DNA from: Singulisphaera acidiphila DSM 18658
GTDB taxonomy: Bacteria; Planctomycetota; Planctomycetia; Isosphaerales; Isosphaeraceae
DNA: 64,000 bases
Direction of reading: 5' to 3'
Assembly (NCBI RefSeq): GCF_000242455.2
Contig: NC_019892.1
Span: forward strand, 7,202,744-7,266,743
The position numbers and the translations under genes are program-made. This document shows, piece by piece, positions 1 through 8,727 of this stretch (within the stretch, counting starts at the first letter, position 1; every line of letters begins with the position of its first letter). The notes below the pieces were generated by a model. It was not told the origin of the DNA, searched no databases, and was given only the letters and a program-made list of their open reading frames with translations.

Positions 1-318
1 CAGAATCGAACCGTGGTTATCGCCACCAAGCCGGATGGGGACGGAGGCGTCGAGTTCCGAGTGACGGACAACGGAGAGGGTATTCGCACGGATCGCCTCG
101 ATCAGATTTTTGACGCATATTTCAGCACTCGTGTCGAAGGCATGGGCATGGGCTTGGCCATCAGTCGCACGATCGTCGAGGCCCATCATGGTCGAATCCG
201 TGTCGAATCCGAACCTGGAGTTCGCACTACCTTCCGGTTCACACTCCCAGCCTCGGATATCGCGGATGAGCGAGAAGACGCAGAAGGAGAGGGGGGGCGA
301 GGCGAAGGCGGAGCGTGA
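1..318 (+). CDS. Sensor histidine kinase, C-terminal part (5' end outside window)
   Basis: Only the end of the ATP-binding (HATPase_c) domain of a two-component sensor kinase is present; the reading frame is open from base 1. Visible kinase boxes are the G1 box 'DNGEGI', the F-box region 'IFDAYFSTR' and the G2 box 'GMGMGLAISRTIVEAHHG', followed by the usual 'G.I.VESEPG' strand. A short charged tail ends at the TGA at 316-318. The last ~50 bases overlap the start of the response-regulator gene in another frame, so the two proteins are very probably co-translated as a cognate pair. In the family, this domain binds ATP and phosphorylates a histidine that passes phosphate to the regulator. The sensory domain lies outside the window, so the signal cannot be inferred. 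Confidence 0.9.
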   Translation, partial: QNRTVVIATKPDGDGGVEFRVTDNGEGIRTDRLDQIFDAYFSTRVEGMGMGLAISRTIVEAHHGRIRVESEPGVRTTFRFTLPASDIADEREDAEGEGGRGEGGA

Positions 319-946
319 GCCGACCGTCTACATTGTGGACGATGACCTCGACATGCGGGACTCGCTTCAGTGGCTGATGAAGACGGTGGGCCTTCGCGCC
401 GAGGTTTTCCCATCGGCATCGACCTTTCTCGAAGGTTTCAAGCCGGGGGTGCCGGGCTGTCTTGTGTTCGACGTCCGGATGCCGGGGACGAGCGGCCTGG
501 ACCTTTACGAAGAACTCGTGGCGCGGGGCGAGGGGATGCCTGTCATCTTCATCACCGCCTTCGCCGACGTACCGATGGCGATTCGGGCGATGAAGTCGGG
601 GGCGATCGAATTTGTTGAGAAGCCGTTCAACCGCCAAGCCCTGCTCGATCGAGTCCAGCGTGCCATCAAGAACGACGTGGAACGACTTCGCATCAAGGCC
701 GACCGCGAGGACTCCTTACGGAAGTTCCGCCTCTTGACGGACAAGGAACGCGAGGTCCTCGCCTTGATCAAGGAAGGTCAACCCAACAAAGCGATCTCGA
801 TGTCTCTGGGGATCACGCCCCGAGCCGTCGAGATGCGGCGGGCGGGCCTCATGAAAAAGCTGGGGGTCCGCAACTTCGCCGAGCTGCTCCGACTCACGAT
901 CGAAGTCGAGGCGACGATTGGCGGACGAGTCGCGGGCCCCCGTTAA
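266..946 (+). CDS. Response regulator, FixJ/NarL-like (receiver + LuxR-type HTH)
   Basis: About 226 residues. The start at ATG 266 (MSEKTQKERGG) is chosen because the longer frame beginning at 110 only adds kinase-overlap sequence. The receiver domain (about residues 18-135) begins with 'VYIVDDDLDMRDSL' (acidic pocket), has the phospho-acceptor Asp in 'VFDVRMPG', a Thr in 'IFITAF' and the Lys in 'EKPF'. After a basic linker comes a LuxR-type helix-turn-helix ('LTDKEREVLALIKEGQPNKAISMSLG' in outline). This is the FixJ/NodW arrangement. It overlaps the kinase gene by about 50 bases. It lies 485 bases upstream of the nitrate operon on the same strand and could control it, but no binding site can be identified by eye. 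The family assignment is firm; the target is inference. Confidence 0.9.
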   Translation: MSEKTQKERGGEAKAEREPTVYIVDDDLDMRDSLQWLMKTVGLRAEVFPSASTFLEGFKPGVPGCLVFDVRMPGTSGLDLYEELVARGEGMPVIFITAFADVPMAIRAMKSGAIEFVEKPFNRQALLDRVQRAIKNDVERLRIKADREDSLRKFRLLTDKEREVLALIKEGQPNKAISMSLGITPRAVEMRRAGLMKKLGVRNFAELLRLTIEVEATIGGRVAGPR

Positions 947-1431
947 GGTAAGGGTCACAGCCTCTGTCGAAGAACCTGGCCGGCGATATGGAAACCCTCC
1001 CGGGCCTGCATTCAGCAGAATCAGGAGCCCGAATCCTCCCTCGAAAGTCCTTGTCATCGCGCAACGGATTCACGTTTTGCTTCAAGAATTTTCGCCTGTT
1101 TTGATGGCGTTGCAGCACAAAAAACAGTCAGCCATGTTCCCTTCCTGATCGTGAACAACCGCGAGATCCCTTCGGTTTCCCGAAGTTGGGCGAGTGCCGG
1201 ACCGAAGCCAAAAGCGTTGTATCGGCGGGAAAATGGCGAATCGCCAAAAAATGCCGCCTGGCGTGGTACAGGGCCTGCTTTTAGGAAGGGGTATCACCAA
1301 CGACGGCAGACCGCCGGTCTCTCCCCCAGCGGTTGTTCTCGGAGGCGACGGACCCGATTGGCTGGTTCTGCTCGGTCCGAATCTGGCTGTGCTTTCCAAA
1401 GAGCGAAGGCGCGGTACGGGAGAGCTTCGCG
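947..1431. other. Intergenic region before the nitrate operon
   Basis: This 485-base stretch holds no convincing gene; the short frames in it lack coding character. It is the presumed promoter and leader of the nitrate assimilation operon. I saw no clear intrinsic terminator, riboswitch or operator. A purine-rich ribosome site (GGGAGAG, about 1418-1424) precedes the ATG at 1432. Confidence 0.5.
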
Positions 1432-3018
1432 ATGAGTACGGTGGTAACGCCCTCGCCGGACATGCGTGGCGAGTTGACGCTGATCGACGCGATGCTTGAC
1501 GAGCAGGGCGACTTGACGGCCGTCGAGCGGTTTACGCAGTTCCACGCCGGCGAGCAGGCTCCGCTTCGAGGGGGCGTGTACTCATCGCTCCTCCCGGCCC
1601 GCACACCGGGGCCGGGGCAGCAGTACGCCTTCGAGGTTGATCTCGACCGTTGCTCGGGGTGCAAGGCATGCGTTGCCGCCTGCCACTCGATGAACGGGCT
1701 GGACGAATTCGAGGCCTGGCGCGAGGTCGGCTTGATCGTTGGAGCCGTCGCGGGGCTGCCGGTCTTGCAGCATGTCACCTCGGCCTGCCACCACTGTCTC
1801 GACCCCGCCTGCCTGTCCGCTTGCCCGGTCGACGCCTACGAGAAAGACCCGGTCACGGGGATCGTCAAACATCTCGACGACCAGTGTTTCGGGTGCCAGT
1901 ACTGCACTCTGGCCTGCCCGTACGACGTCCCCAAGTTTCACGCAAAAAAGGGGATCGTCCGGAAGTGCGACATGTGCTCCGACCGGCTCGAGGTCGGTGA
2001 GGCGCCTGCCTGTGCTCAGGCCTGCCCGCATGAGGCGATCAAGATCCGAGTGATCGACCGTGCTGAGGCGGTGGCGGTCGCCGAGTCAAACTCCTTCCTC
2101 AACACCGCGCCGGCCGCTGACTACACGATGCCGACGACCCGTTACCTCACGAGCCGTCCCGCGCAAGGTCCGGTGCGGGCGGGCGACTACTTCCGCAACG
2201 AGCCGGAGCACGCCCACGTCCCGCTCGTCGTGATGCTCGTGCTGACCCAGGCTTCGGCCGGTGGGTATCTCTTCGAAGCCGTGGTAAGGGCGATGGGCGG
2301 CGACGTACCGACCGCGCTCCCTTGGCTGAGCCTGGTGCTCGGCCTCGTCGGGATCAACGCGAGCCTGCTCCATCTGGGCCGGCCGCTTTACGCCTACCGG
2401 GCGCTCATCGGCCTCCGTCACTCTTGGCTGAGTCGTGAGGTGGCGGCATTTGGGCTCTTTGCCAACATCGCGCTGGCTCACGGAGTGGCCTTGTGGTTCC
2501 GGCCCGATGTGCTGGGCTTGTCGGCAGCGGCAGCCGCAGCTACGGGGCTCTTGGCGGTCTTCTGCTCGGTGATGGTCTATCACGTCGTTCGCCGACCGTT
2601 CTGGCGAGGGGGCCGCTGTGCATCGAAGTTCTTTGGCACTTCGGTCGTCATGGGCCTGGCCGGGGCGCTCGCGGCATCGGGCGGCGGGCAGCGACTGGCA
2701 CTCGGCCTTGCCGCCGTCTCGGTGGTGAAGCTAGCCCTCGAGGTGTCGGTCCTGTTGCACCTTCGCGACCCGCAGATGACTTCGCTACGGCGCACCGCCT
2801 TGCTACTCCGTGGTCCACTCTTGCGGATCGCCGCGCTGAGGCTGGGGCTCGGGTTGATGGGAGGGATTGCCATGCCCTTGGCCGTTGCGACCGGTGCGGT
2901 TCCTGTGGCCGCGACCTGGGTCGCGCTGGCGGCGGTTCTTGGGGGCGAGTTGGCGGAACGCTACCTCTTCTTTGCGGCGGTAGTCCGGCCCAAGATGCCA
3001 GGAGGGTTGGCCTCATGA
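1432..3018 (+). CDS. Fused 4Fe-4S ferredoxin (DmsB-like) and DmsC/NrfD-like membrane anchor
   Basis: About 528 residues. Start ATG 1432 is chosen (GGGAGAG seven bases upstream); the frame extends further 5' without coding character. The N-terminal half (about residues 60-220) is a DmsB-type iron-sulfur protein with four cysteine clusters, visible as 'CSGCKACVAAC', 'CHHCLDPACLSACP', 'CFGCQYCTLACP' and 'CDMC...ACAQACP', enough for four [4Fe-4S] centres. The C-terminal half (about 250-525) is strongly hydrophobic with several membrane segments and resembles DmsC-type quinol-binding anchors. In the family these parts are normally separate subunits carrying electrons from menaquinol to a molybdoenzyme. 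The stop overlaps the start of the molybdoenzyme gene (ATGA), so the two are translationally coupled. Inference: it supplies quinol electrons to the neighbouring nitrate reductase. Confidence 0.85.
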   Translation: MSTVVTPSPDMRGELTLIDAMLDEQGDLTAVERFTQFHAGEQAPLRGGVYSSLLPARTPGPGQQYAFEVDLDRCSGCKACVAACHSMNGLDEFEAWREVGLIVGAVAGLPVLQHVTSACHHCLDPACLSACPVDAYEKDPVTGIVKHLDDQCFGCQYCTLACPYDVPKFHAKKGIVRKCDMCSDRLEVGEAPACAQACPHEAIKIRVIDRAEAVAVAESNSFLNTAPAADYTMPTTRYLTSRPAQGPVRAGDYFRNEPEHAHVPLVVMLVLTQASAGGYLFEAVVRAMGGDVPTALPWLSLVLGLVGINASLLHLGRPLYAYRALIGLRHSWLSREVAAFGLFANIALAHGVALWFRPDVLGLSAAAAAATGLLAVFCSVMVYHVVRRPFWRGGRCASKFFGTSVVMGLAGALAASGGGQRLALGLAAVSVVKLALEVSVLLHLRDPQMTSLRRTALLLRGPLLRIAALRLGLGLMGGIAMPLAVATGAVPVAATWVALAAVLGGELAERYLFFAAVVRPKMPGGLAS

Positions 3019-5306
3019 CCGCGGCCCATACGATTCTCAACAAGCTTCGTTCCCTTGTCCGGGCACGTGACGGGATCCTGACCCAGGAACTCCTTCGCAC
3101 TCCCGGCAAGTTTGGCCTCGGCCAGGTTCCGGCGCTCAAGGCCCCCGACGCGACGACGGGCGTGGTCTGCGGCTACTGCTCGACCGGGTGCGGCCTCACC
3201 GTCCACCTGCGTGAGGGAGAGGCCGTGAACCTAAGCCCCTCGGCCGACTACCCGGTGAACCTCGGCATGGCCTGCCCCAAGGGGTGGGAGGCGCTCACCG
3301 TCCTCGAGGCCGACGACCGTGCGACAACCCCGCTGCTCCGTGGTGACGACGGTATCCGCCGGCCGGTCGACTGGCACACTGCGATGGAGACGTTCGCCGC
3401 ACGTTTCAAGTCGATTCAGGCCGAGCACGGGAACGAATCGGTCGCCTACCTCAGCACGGGCCAGATCGCCACCGAGGAGATGGCCCTCCTCGGCGCAGTC
3501 GCCAAGTTTGGGATGGGGATCAAGCACGGCGATGGCAACACCCGCCAGTGCATGGCCACAGCCGTCGTCGCCTATAAGCAGGCGTTCGGGTTCGATGCGC
3601 CGCCTTATACCTATCAAGACTTCGAGGAATCTGACTGCATCGTCCTCGTCGGCTCGAACCTCTGCATCGCGCACCCGATCATGTGGGAGCGCGTGATGAA
3701 GAACCGGAACGCCCCTGAGATCGTCGTCGTCGACCCGCGCCGCACCGAGACTGCCGTGAGCGCCACCCTGCACCTGCAGGCGCGGCCGAAGACCGATCTC
3801 GTCCTGTTCTACGGCCTGGCCAACCTCATGATCGAGCGGGGCTGGGTCGATCGTTCGTTCGTTGAGGCTCATACCTCAGGCTTCGACGACTACGCCCGGT
3901 TCGTCCGGCGGTTCGGCTTACTCTCCGTCGCTTATGAGACGGGCCTGGAGGCCCAGCAAATCGAGCACCTCGCCGAACTGATTCACCGCAAGAAGCGGGT
4001 CTCGTTCTGGTGGACGATGGGGGTCAACCAGAGCCACGAGGGAGTCCGCACCGCTCAGGCGATCATCAACCTCGCGCTCTTGACCGGCAACATCGGCCGA
4101 CCGGGGACCGGGGCGAACTCAATCACCGGGCAGTGCAACGCGATGGGCTCACGGCTCTTCTCCAACACCACCAATCTTCTCGGCGGCCATGACTTCGCCG
4201 ACCCTTTGCACCGGTCCAAAGTCGCTGGCGTGCTCGAGATTCCCGAGGACCGGATCCCCACTCAGGCCGGTTGGACGTACGACCGGATCGTCGACGGAAT
4301 TCGCGAAGGAAAGATCCGGGGGCTCTGGGTGATCGCCACCAACCCGGCGCACTCCTGGATCCACCAGCAGGATTTCCGCCAACTGCTGGGCACGCTCGAC
4401 TTCCTGGTCGTGCAGGACATGTACAGCTCGACCGAGACGGCCTTAGCCGCCGATCTCCTCCTCCCCGCCGCCGGCTGGGGAGAAAAGGAAGGGACGTTCA
4501 TCAATTCCGAACGCCGGGTCGGCCTCATCAAGAAGGTGCGCCGGGCTCCGGGACAGGCCCTCTCGGACTTTCACATTTTCAAGCTCGCGGCCCACTATTA
4601 CGGCTGTGGCGAGATGTTTAAGCGCTGGGAGTCTCCTGAATCCATCTTCCAGATCCTCAAGGCGCTCTCAGCAAACCAGCCTTGTGACTTCACAGGGATC
4701 CGCGATTACCGGTCCCTCGATGAGGCGCGGGGGATCCAGTGGCCCTACCCCGAAGGTGCGGCGGACCTTTCTTCGCAGCGCAGACTGTTTGCCGACGGCC
4801 GGTTCTATCACGCCGACGGCCGGGCGCGGTTTGTCTTCGAGAACCCCCGCCCGATGGGCGAGTCGCCTGACGACGAGTACCCGTTCCTGCTGCTCACCGG
4901 ACGCGGCAGCGCCTCGCAGTGGCACACCCAGACGCGCACGGCGAAGTCGGGCGTGCTTCGGAAGCTCTATCCGGCGGAACTCCATGCCGAGATCCACCCG
5001 GCGGATGCGCGATGGCTGGGGATCGGGCCCGGTCAGGCGATGATCGTTGAATCACGCCGGGGTCGGGTGCATGCCAAGGCGTTCGTCACGCCGACCGTGG
5101 GGCAGGGGCAGGTGTTCCTCCCCATGCACGACCCTGTGACCAACACGTTGACCTACCCGGATTTCGACCCGAATTCCCGCCAGCCCGCTTACAAGGGGTG
5201 CGCGGTGCGAATCAGGTCCGAAGGCCCCGGTGCCCCACCTGAAAGCGTGCGATCAGACAGGCCATTGCAGGCTGGAAATGTCGGCACCGAGCGAGTGAGG
5301 AGCTGA
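3015..5306 (+). CDS. nasA: Assimilatory-type nitrate reductase catalytic subunit (molybdopterin oxidoreductase)
   Basis: 763 residues from the ATG that overlaps the previous stop. The N-terminal [4Fe-4S] motif uses Cys52, Cys55, Cys59 and Cys87 ('CGYCSTGCGL' and 'MACPKGW'). 'GDGNTRQCMATAV' places the likely molybdenum-ligand cysteine at about residue 179, as in NarB/NasA nitrate reductases, followed by the family pattern 'PYTYQDFEESDCIVLVGSN'. The C-terminal molybdopterin-dinucleotide-binding domain ends near residue 735 and a short polar tail follows. There is no twin-arginine signal, so the enzyme should be cytoplasmic. There is no C-terminal [2Fe-2S] domain of the kind some NasA proteins carry. 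Known role: nitrate to nitrite. The neighbours (NarK-type transporter, NirA) support nitrate over other substrates such as DMSO or formate. Confidence 0.88.
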   Translation: MTAAHTILNKLRSLVRARDGILTQELLRTPGKFGLGQVPALKAPDATTGVVCGYCSTGCGLTVHLREGEAVNLSPSADYPVNLGMACPKGWEALTVLEADDRATTPLLRGDDGIRRPVDWHTAMETFAARFKSIQAEHGNESVAYLSTGQIATEEMALLGAVAKFGMGIKHGDGNTRQCMATAVVAYKQAFGFDAPPYTYQDFEESDCIVLVGSNLCIAHPIMWERVMKNRNAPEIVVVDPRRTETAVSATLHLQARPKTDLVLFYGLANLMIERGWVDRSFVEAHTSGFDDYARFVRRFGLLSVAYETGLEAQQIEHLAELIHRKKRVSFWWTMGVNQSHEGVRTAQAIINLALLTGNIGRPGTGANSITGQCNAMGSRLFSNTTNLLGGHDFADPLHRSKVAGVLEIPEDRIPTQAGWTYDRIVDGIREGKIRGLWVIATNPAHSWIHQQDFRQLLGTLDFLVVQDMYSSTETALAADLLLPAAGWGEKEGTFINSERRVGLIKKVRRAPGQALSDFHIFKLAAHYYGCGEMFKRWESPESIFQILKALSANQPCDFTGIRDYRSLDEARGIQWPYPEGAADLSSQRRLFADGRFYHADGRARFVFENPRPMGESPDDEYPFLLLTGRGSASQWHTQTRTAKSGVLRKLYPAELHAEIHPADARWLGIGPGQAMIVESRRGRVHAKAFVTPTVGQGQVFLPMHDPVTNTLTYPDFDPNSRQPAYKGCAVRIRSEGPGAPPESVRSDRPLQAGNVGTERVRS

Positions 5307-5373
5307 CGCCGGCTGAGAATCATTCGCGAGTCATCGTTCCTTGATTTGCTAGCATGTTGAATCGGAGTCCAGT

Positions 5374-6741
5374 ATGCGACAAGACGGCAAGGCGACGCGG
5401 ATCAACTTGTTCGATGTAACGACGCCATCGATGCGGGCGTTCCACCTGTCGTGGATTGCGTTCTTCCTCTGCTTTTTCGCATGGTTTGGTATCGCCCCGC
5501 AGATGGCGGCCGTCCGCTCCGAGATGGGACTCACCAAGGACCAGATCGGTTGGCTGATCATCGGGTCGGTGGCGATCACGGTGGTCTCGCGAATCGTTTG
5601 CGGTGAGCTCTGCGACCGGTTCGGGCCACGGCTCACGTACACCTGGCTCTTGATCCTCGGCAGCTTGCCGGTGATGGGAATCGGCCTCTCGCACGACTTC
5701 AAAACGTTCCTGGCCTTCCGGGTGGCCATCGGCGCCATCGGGGCCGGGTTTGTCATTACGCAGTATCACACCTCGGTGATGTTTGCTCCGAACTGCATTG
5801 GCACGGCCAATGCGACGACAGCAGGCTGGGGCAACATGGGGGGAGGGGTGACCCAGTTCGCTATGCCGCTGCTCGCCGCTTTCTTCGCTGCGACGCTCGG
5901 CCTGGGTGATTATTGGGGCTGGCGCGCCTCGATGCTCGTTGCCGGTCTGGTCTGCCTGTTGACCGGAGTGGCCTACTACTTCCTGACACAGGATACGCCG
6001 CACGGCAACTTCTCCGAACTTCGTGCTTCAGGGCGGATGGCTCCGGCCGGGGCGTCGAAGGGGACGTTCCTGCGGACGGCTCGCGACCCTCGGGTCTGGG
6101 TACTCTTCGTCATGTACGCGGCCTGCTTCGGCGTCGAGTTGACGATGGACGGGGTCGCCCACCTGTATTACCACGACCACTTCGGCCTGAGCGCCAAAGC
6201 GGCCGGCTTCGCCGCCGGATCGCTTGGCCTGTTGCACATCTTTGCGAGAACGCTCGGAGGCTATATCAGCGACCGCCTGGGTGGTCGTTGGGGTTTGAAA
6301 GGGCGCGTCCACTGGCTCTTCGTCGCGCTCCTACTCGAGGGCCTCGGTCTGATGCTCTTCTCGAGGATGCCGACGGTGGCGTTGGCGCTCCCGGCGATGA
6401 TCGGCTTCGGTCTCTTCATGAAGATGTCCGAAGGAGCGACCTACGCGGTCGTCCCTTTCGTCAATAAGAAAGCGCTTGGCTCGGTGTCGGGGATCGTCGG
6501 GGCGGGGGGTAATGTCGGGGCCGTCGCGGCGGGCTTCATGTTCAAGGGGGCGATTGCGTGGCCGACTGCCCTGTTCATCCTGGGCGCCACTGTCTCGGTC
6601 GCGTCGTTCCTGGCCTTCGCCATCCGGTTCTCTCTCGAGACGGAGACCGAGGCTGCCCGCGAGTGTGCCGAGGCCGAGGATCAGCGCCGGCAACTGGCCG
6701 AAGCGAAGCCCCAACCTTCGCTCGCTGGAGCCGTGGCTTGA
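5374..6741 (+). CDS. narK: NarK/NasA-type MFS nitrate/nitrite transporter
   Basis: 455 residues with about twelve hydrophobic segments. Two glycine-rich signatures typical of nitrate/nitrite porters are visible: 'AGWGNMGGGVTQ' in the first half and 'GAGGNVGAVAAG' in the second. 'RIVCGELCDRFGPR' matches the MFS loop 2-3 motif. It starts at ATG 5374 after a 67-base gap from the nitrate reductase gene, with GGAG about ten bases upstream. The charged C-terminal tail is cytoplasmic by prediction. Known role: nitrate uptake (proton symport) and/or nitrite export. Lying between nitrate reductase and NirA, it most likely imports nitrate for assimilation. Direction and ion coupling cannot be read from the sequence. 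Confidence 0.88.
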   Translation: MRQDGKATRINLFDVTTPSMRAFHLSWIAFFLCFFAWFGIAPQMAAVRSEMGLTKDQIGWLIIGSVAITVVSRIVCGELCDRFGPRLTYTWLLILGSLPVMGIGLSHDFKTFLAFRVAIGAIGAGFVITQYHTSVMFAPNCIGTANATTAGWGNMGGGVTQFAMPLLAAFFAATLGLGDYWGWRASMLVAGLVCLLTGVAYYFLTQDTPHGNFSELRASGRMAPAGASKGTFLRTARDPRVWVLFVMYAACFGVELTMDGVAHLYYHDHFGLSAKAAGFAAGSLGLLHIFARTLGGYISDRLGGRWGLKGRVHWLFVALLLEGLGLMLFSRMPTVALALPAMIGFGLFMKMSEGATYAVVPFVNKKALGSVSGIVGAGGNVGAVAAGFMFKGAIAWPTALFILGATVSVASFLAFAIRFSLETETEAARECAEAEDQRRQLAEAKPQPSLAGAVA

Positions 6742-6844
6742 GGCGGAGATTGGAAGAAAAGTGTTTCGTCGGCAACGCACCGACGTTCGCCAAGGAATCA
6801 ACCGCACAATCACGACTCATCCGGGAGAGAAGGGGGGACCGTCG

Positions 6845-8713
6845 ATGTCGGATCACAATCAGAGCAACGGCCTGACCGAAGCGCAGAAGACCTTCTTACA
6901 GGGCTTCGCAATGGGGACCGACGTCGCCCGGGCGGTGCGCGGCCTGCCGATCCTCTCGGGAAGCGCCGCAGCGCCAGGGGCGGTGGTCACCCTTGGTCCG
7001 AAGGGAACCGCTGTCGGGCCGCCGTCGCCGGAGCGGTTGCAAGTCGAGGCGCAGGACCGGGCCGTCTCCGGGGGGAAAGTCCTCTGCAAGGAGGAGGCAG
7101 CCAAGCGGGCCAAGGATCCGTTGACCATGTACGACGAGATTCAGGCGAACGCCCGCGCGGGCCTTTTTCCCAAGGATACGAATGTTTTCCTGTATAAATA
7201 CTCGGGACTCTTTTTTGTCGCCCCTGCGCAAAACGCATTTATGTGTCGGTTGCGATTGCCGGGGGGAGTGATCAAGGCCTGGCAGTTTCGGGGCGTGGCC
7301 GGGATCGCACGCGAGCTGGGGGGTGGGTACGCCGACGTGACCACGCGAGCGAATCTCCAGGTTCGCGAAATCGGTCCGCACGACGCCCCGGCCGTACTGA
7401 CCACGCTGACCGAGTTGGGAATCGTCGCCCGGGGATCGGGGGCGGACAACATCCGGAACGTCACCTGCAATCCCACGAGCGGCATTGACCCACAAGAATT
7501 GATCGAGACGCTTCCGCTCGCCAAGGAGATGCACCACTACATCCTCAACCACCGTGAGATGTACGGATTACCGCGAAAGTTCAACATCGCGTTTGACGGC
7601 GGCGGTCGGATCTCGAGCCTCGACGACACGAACGACATTGGCTTCAAGGCCGTCAATGTCCGAGAAGATTCGGCTGCGGACGAGGTCTCGCCGGGGGTCT
7701 ACTTCCGACTGACCCTTGGTGGGATCACGGGCCACAAGGATTTCGCGCGTGACACCGGCGTTTTGCTTCGTCCCGAGGAATGCGTTCCCGTTGCGGCTGC
7801 GATCGTCCGCGTCTTCATCCGGTCGGGCGACCGGACCGACCGCAAGAAGGCGCGGTTGAAGTATGTGCTCGACGATTGGGGCTTCGACAAGTTCCTCGCC
7901 GAGGTCGAGACGGAGTTGGGCAAGCCACTGAGGAAGGTCTCCAGCGACCGCTGGGAGTTATCGGGCGGTGACGACCGCTGGGGCCACGTCGGCGTTCATC
8001 CTCAGAAACAGCACGGACGATTCTATGTCGGCGTCGTGCTTCCGGTTGGCCGGATGACGGCCGACCAGATGGATGGCCTCGCCGACATCGCTGAGCGATT
8101 CGGTCGCGGTACGATCCGCCTCACCGTCTGGCAGAATCTCCTGATTTCCGACGTCAAGGAGGGGGACCTTCCTGCCGTGAAAAACGCGATCGAGGCGCTC
8201 GGCCTTGGCTGGGACGCGTCGAGTGTTCGGAGCGGCCTGGTGGCCTGCACGGGGAACGCGGGATGCAAGTTTGCGGCGTCCGACACCAAGGGCCACGCGA
8301 TGATTCTGGCCCGATACCTTGAATCGCGGGTCAACCTCGACCAACCGATCAACATTCACCTGACCGGCTGTCACCACTCCTGCGCTCAACACTATATCGG
8401 CGATCTCGGCCTCGAAGCGACGAAGGTGGAGGTTGGCGACGACCTCGTCGAGGGCTATCACCTTTGCGTCGGCGGTGGCTACGGGACCGAGCAAGGGATT
8501 GGCCGCCGACTGTTCGATGCGATGCCGTTCGACGCGATCCCGCCGGCCGTCGAACGCCTTTTGAAAGCTTACCAGGCTCATCGCCTGCCGAATGAGTCGT
8601 TCTCGTCCTTCGCCCGACGACAGACGCTCGAGGCCCTTCGCGCGGCCGGCGAGCCCCCCGCAGTGACTCTCAACGGATCGGTCGCGTCGGAACTCTCCCT
8701 CCAAACCGCCTGA
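6845..8713 (+). CDS. nirA: NirA-type siroheme nitrite reductase
   Basis: 622 residues. Start ATG 6845 is chosen because an extended Shine-Dalgarno (GGGAGAGAAGGGGGG, 6822-6837) lies just upstream; the frame running back into the transporter gene has no family similarity. It has the paired nitrite/sulfite reductase fold with the [4Fe-4S]-siroheme cysteines visible as C-x5-C ('CTGNAGC', Cys468/Cys474) and C-x3-C ('CHHSC', Cys509/Cys513). Basic residues around 'YADVTTRANLQVREI' fit siroheme carboxylate binding. Known reaction: six-electron reduction of nitrite to ammonium. Assimilatory sulfite reductase is the alternative, but the operon context favours nitrite. The NADPH reductase that follows after 14 bases is the probable electron donor. 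Confidence 0.88.
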   Translation: MSDHNQSNGLTEAQKTFLQGFAMGTDVARAVRGLPILSGSAAAPGAVVTLGPKGTAVGPPSPERLQVEAQDRAVSGGKVLCKEEAAKRAKDPLTMYDEIQANARAGLFPKDTNVFLYKYSGLFFVAPAQNAFMCRLRLPGGVIKAWQFRGVAGIARELGGGYADVTTRANLQVREIGPHDAPAVLTTLTELGIVARGSGADNIRNVTCNPTSGIDPQELIETLPLAKEMHHYILNHREMYGLPRKFNIAFDGGGRISSLDDTNDIGFKAVNVREDSAADEVSPGVYFRLTLGGITGHKDFARDTGVLLRPEECVPVAAAIVRVFIRSGDRTDRKKARLKYVLDDWGFDKFLAEVETELGKPLRKVSSDRWELSGGDDRWGHVGVHPQKQHGRFYVGVVLPVGRMTADQMDGLADIAERFGRGTIRLTVWQNLLISDVKEGDLPAVKNAIEALGLGWDASSVRSGLVACTGNAGCKFAASDTKGHAMILARYLESRVNLDQPINIHLTGCHHSCAQHYIGDLGLEATKVEVGDDLVEGYHLCVGGGYGTEQGIGRRLFDAMPFDAIPPAVERLLKAYQAHRLPNESFSSFARRQTLEALRAAGEPPAVTLNGSVASELSLQTA

Positions 8714-8727
8714 AGGATGGACGAACC

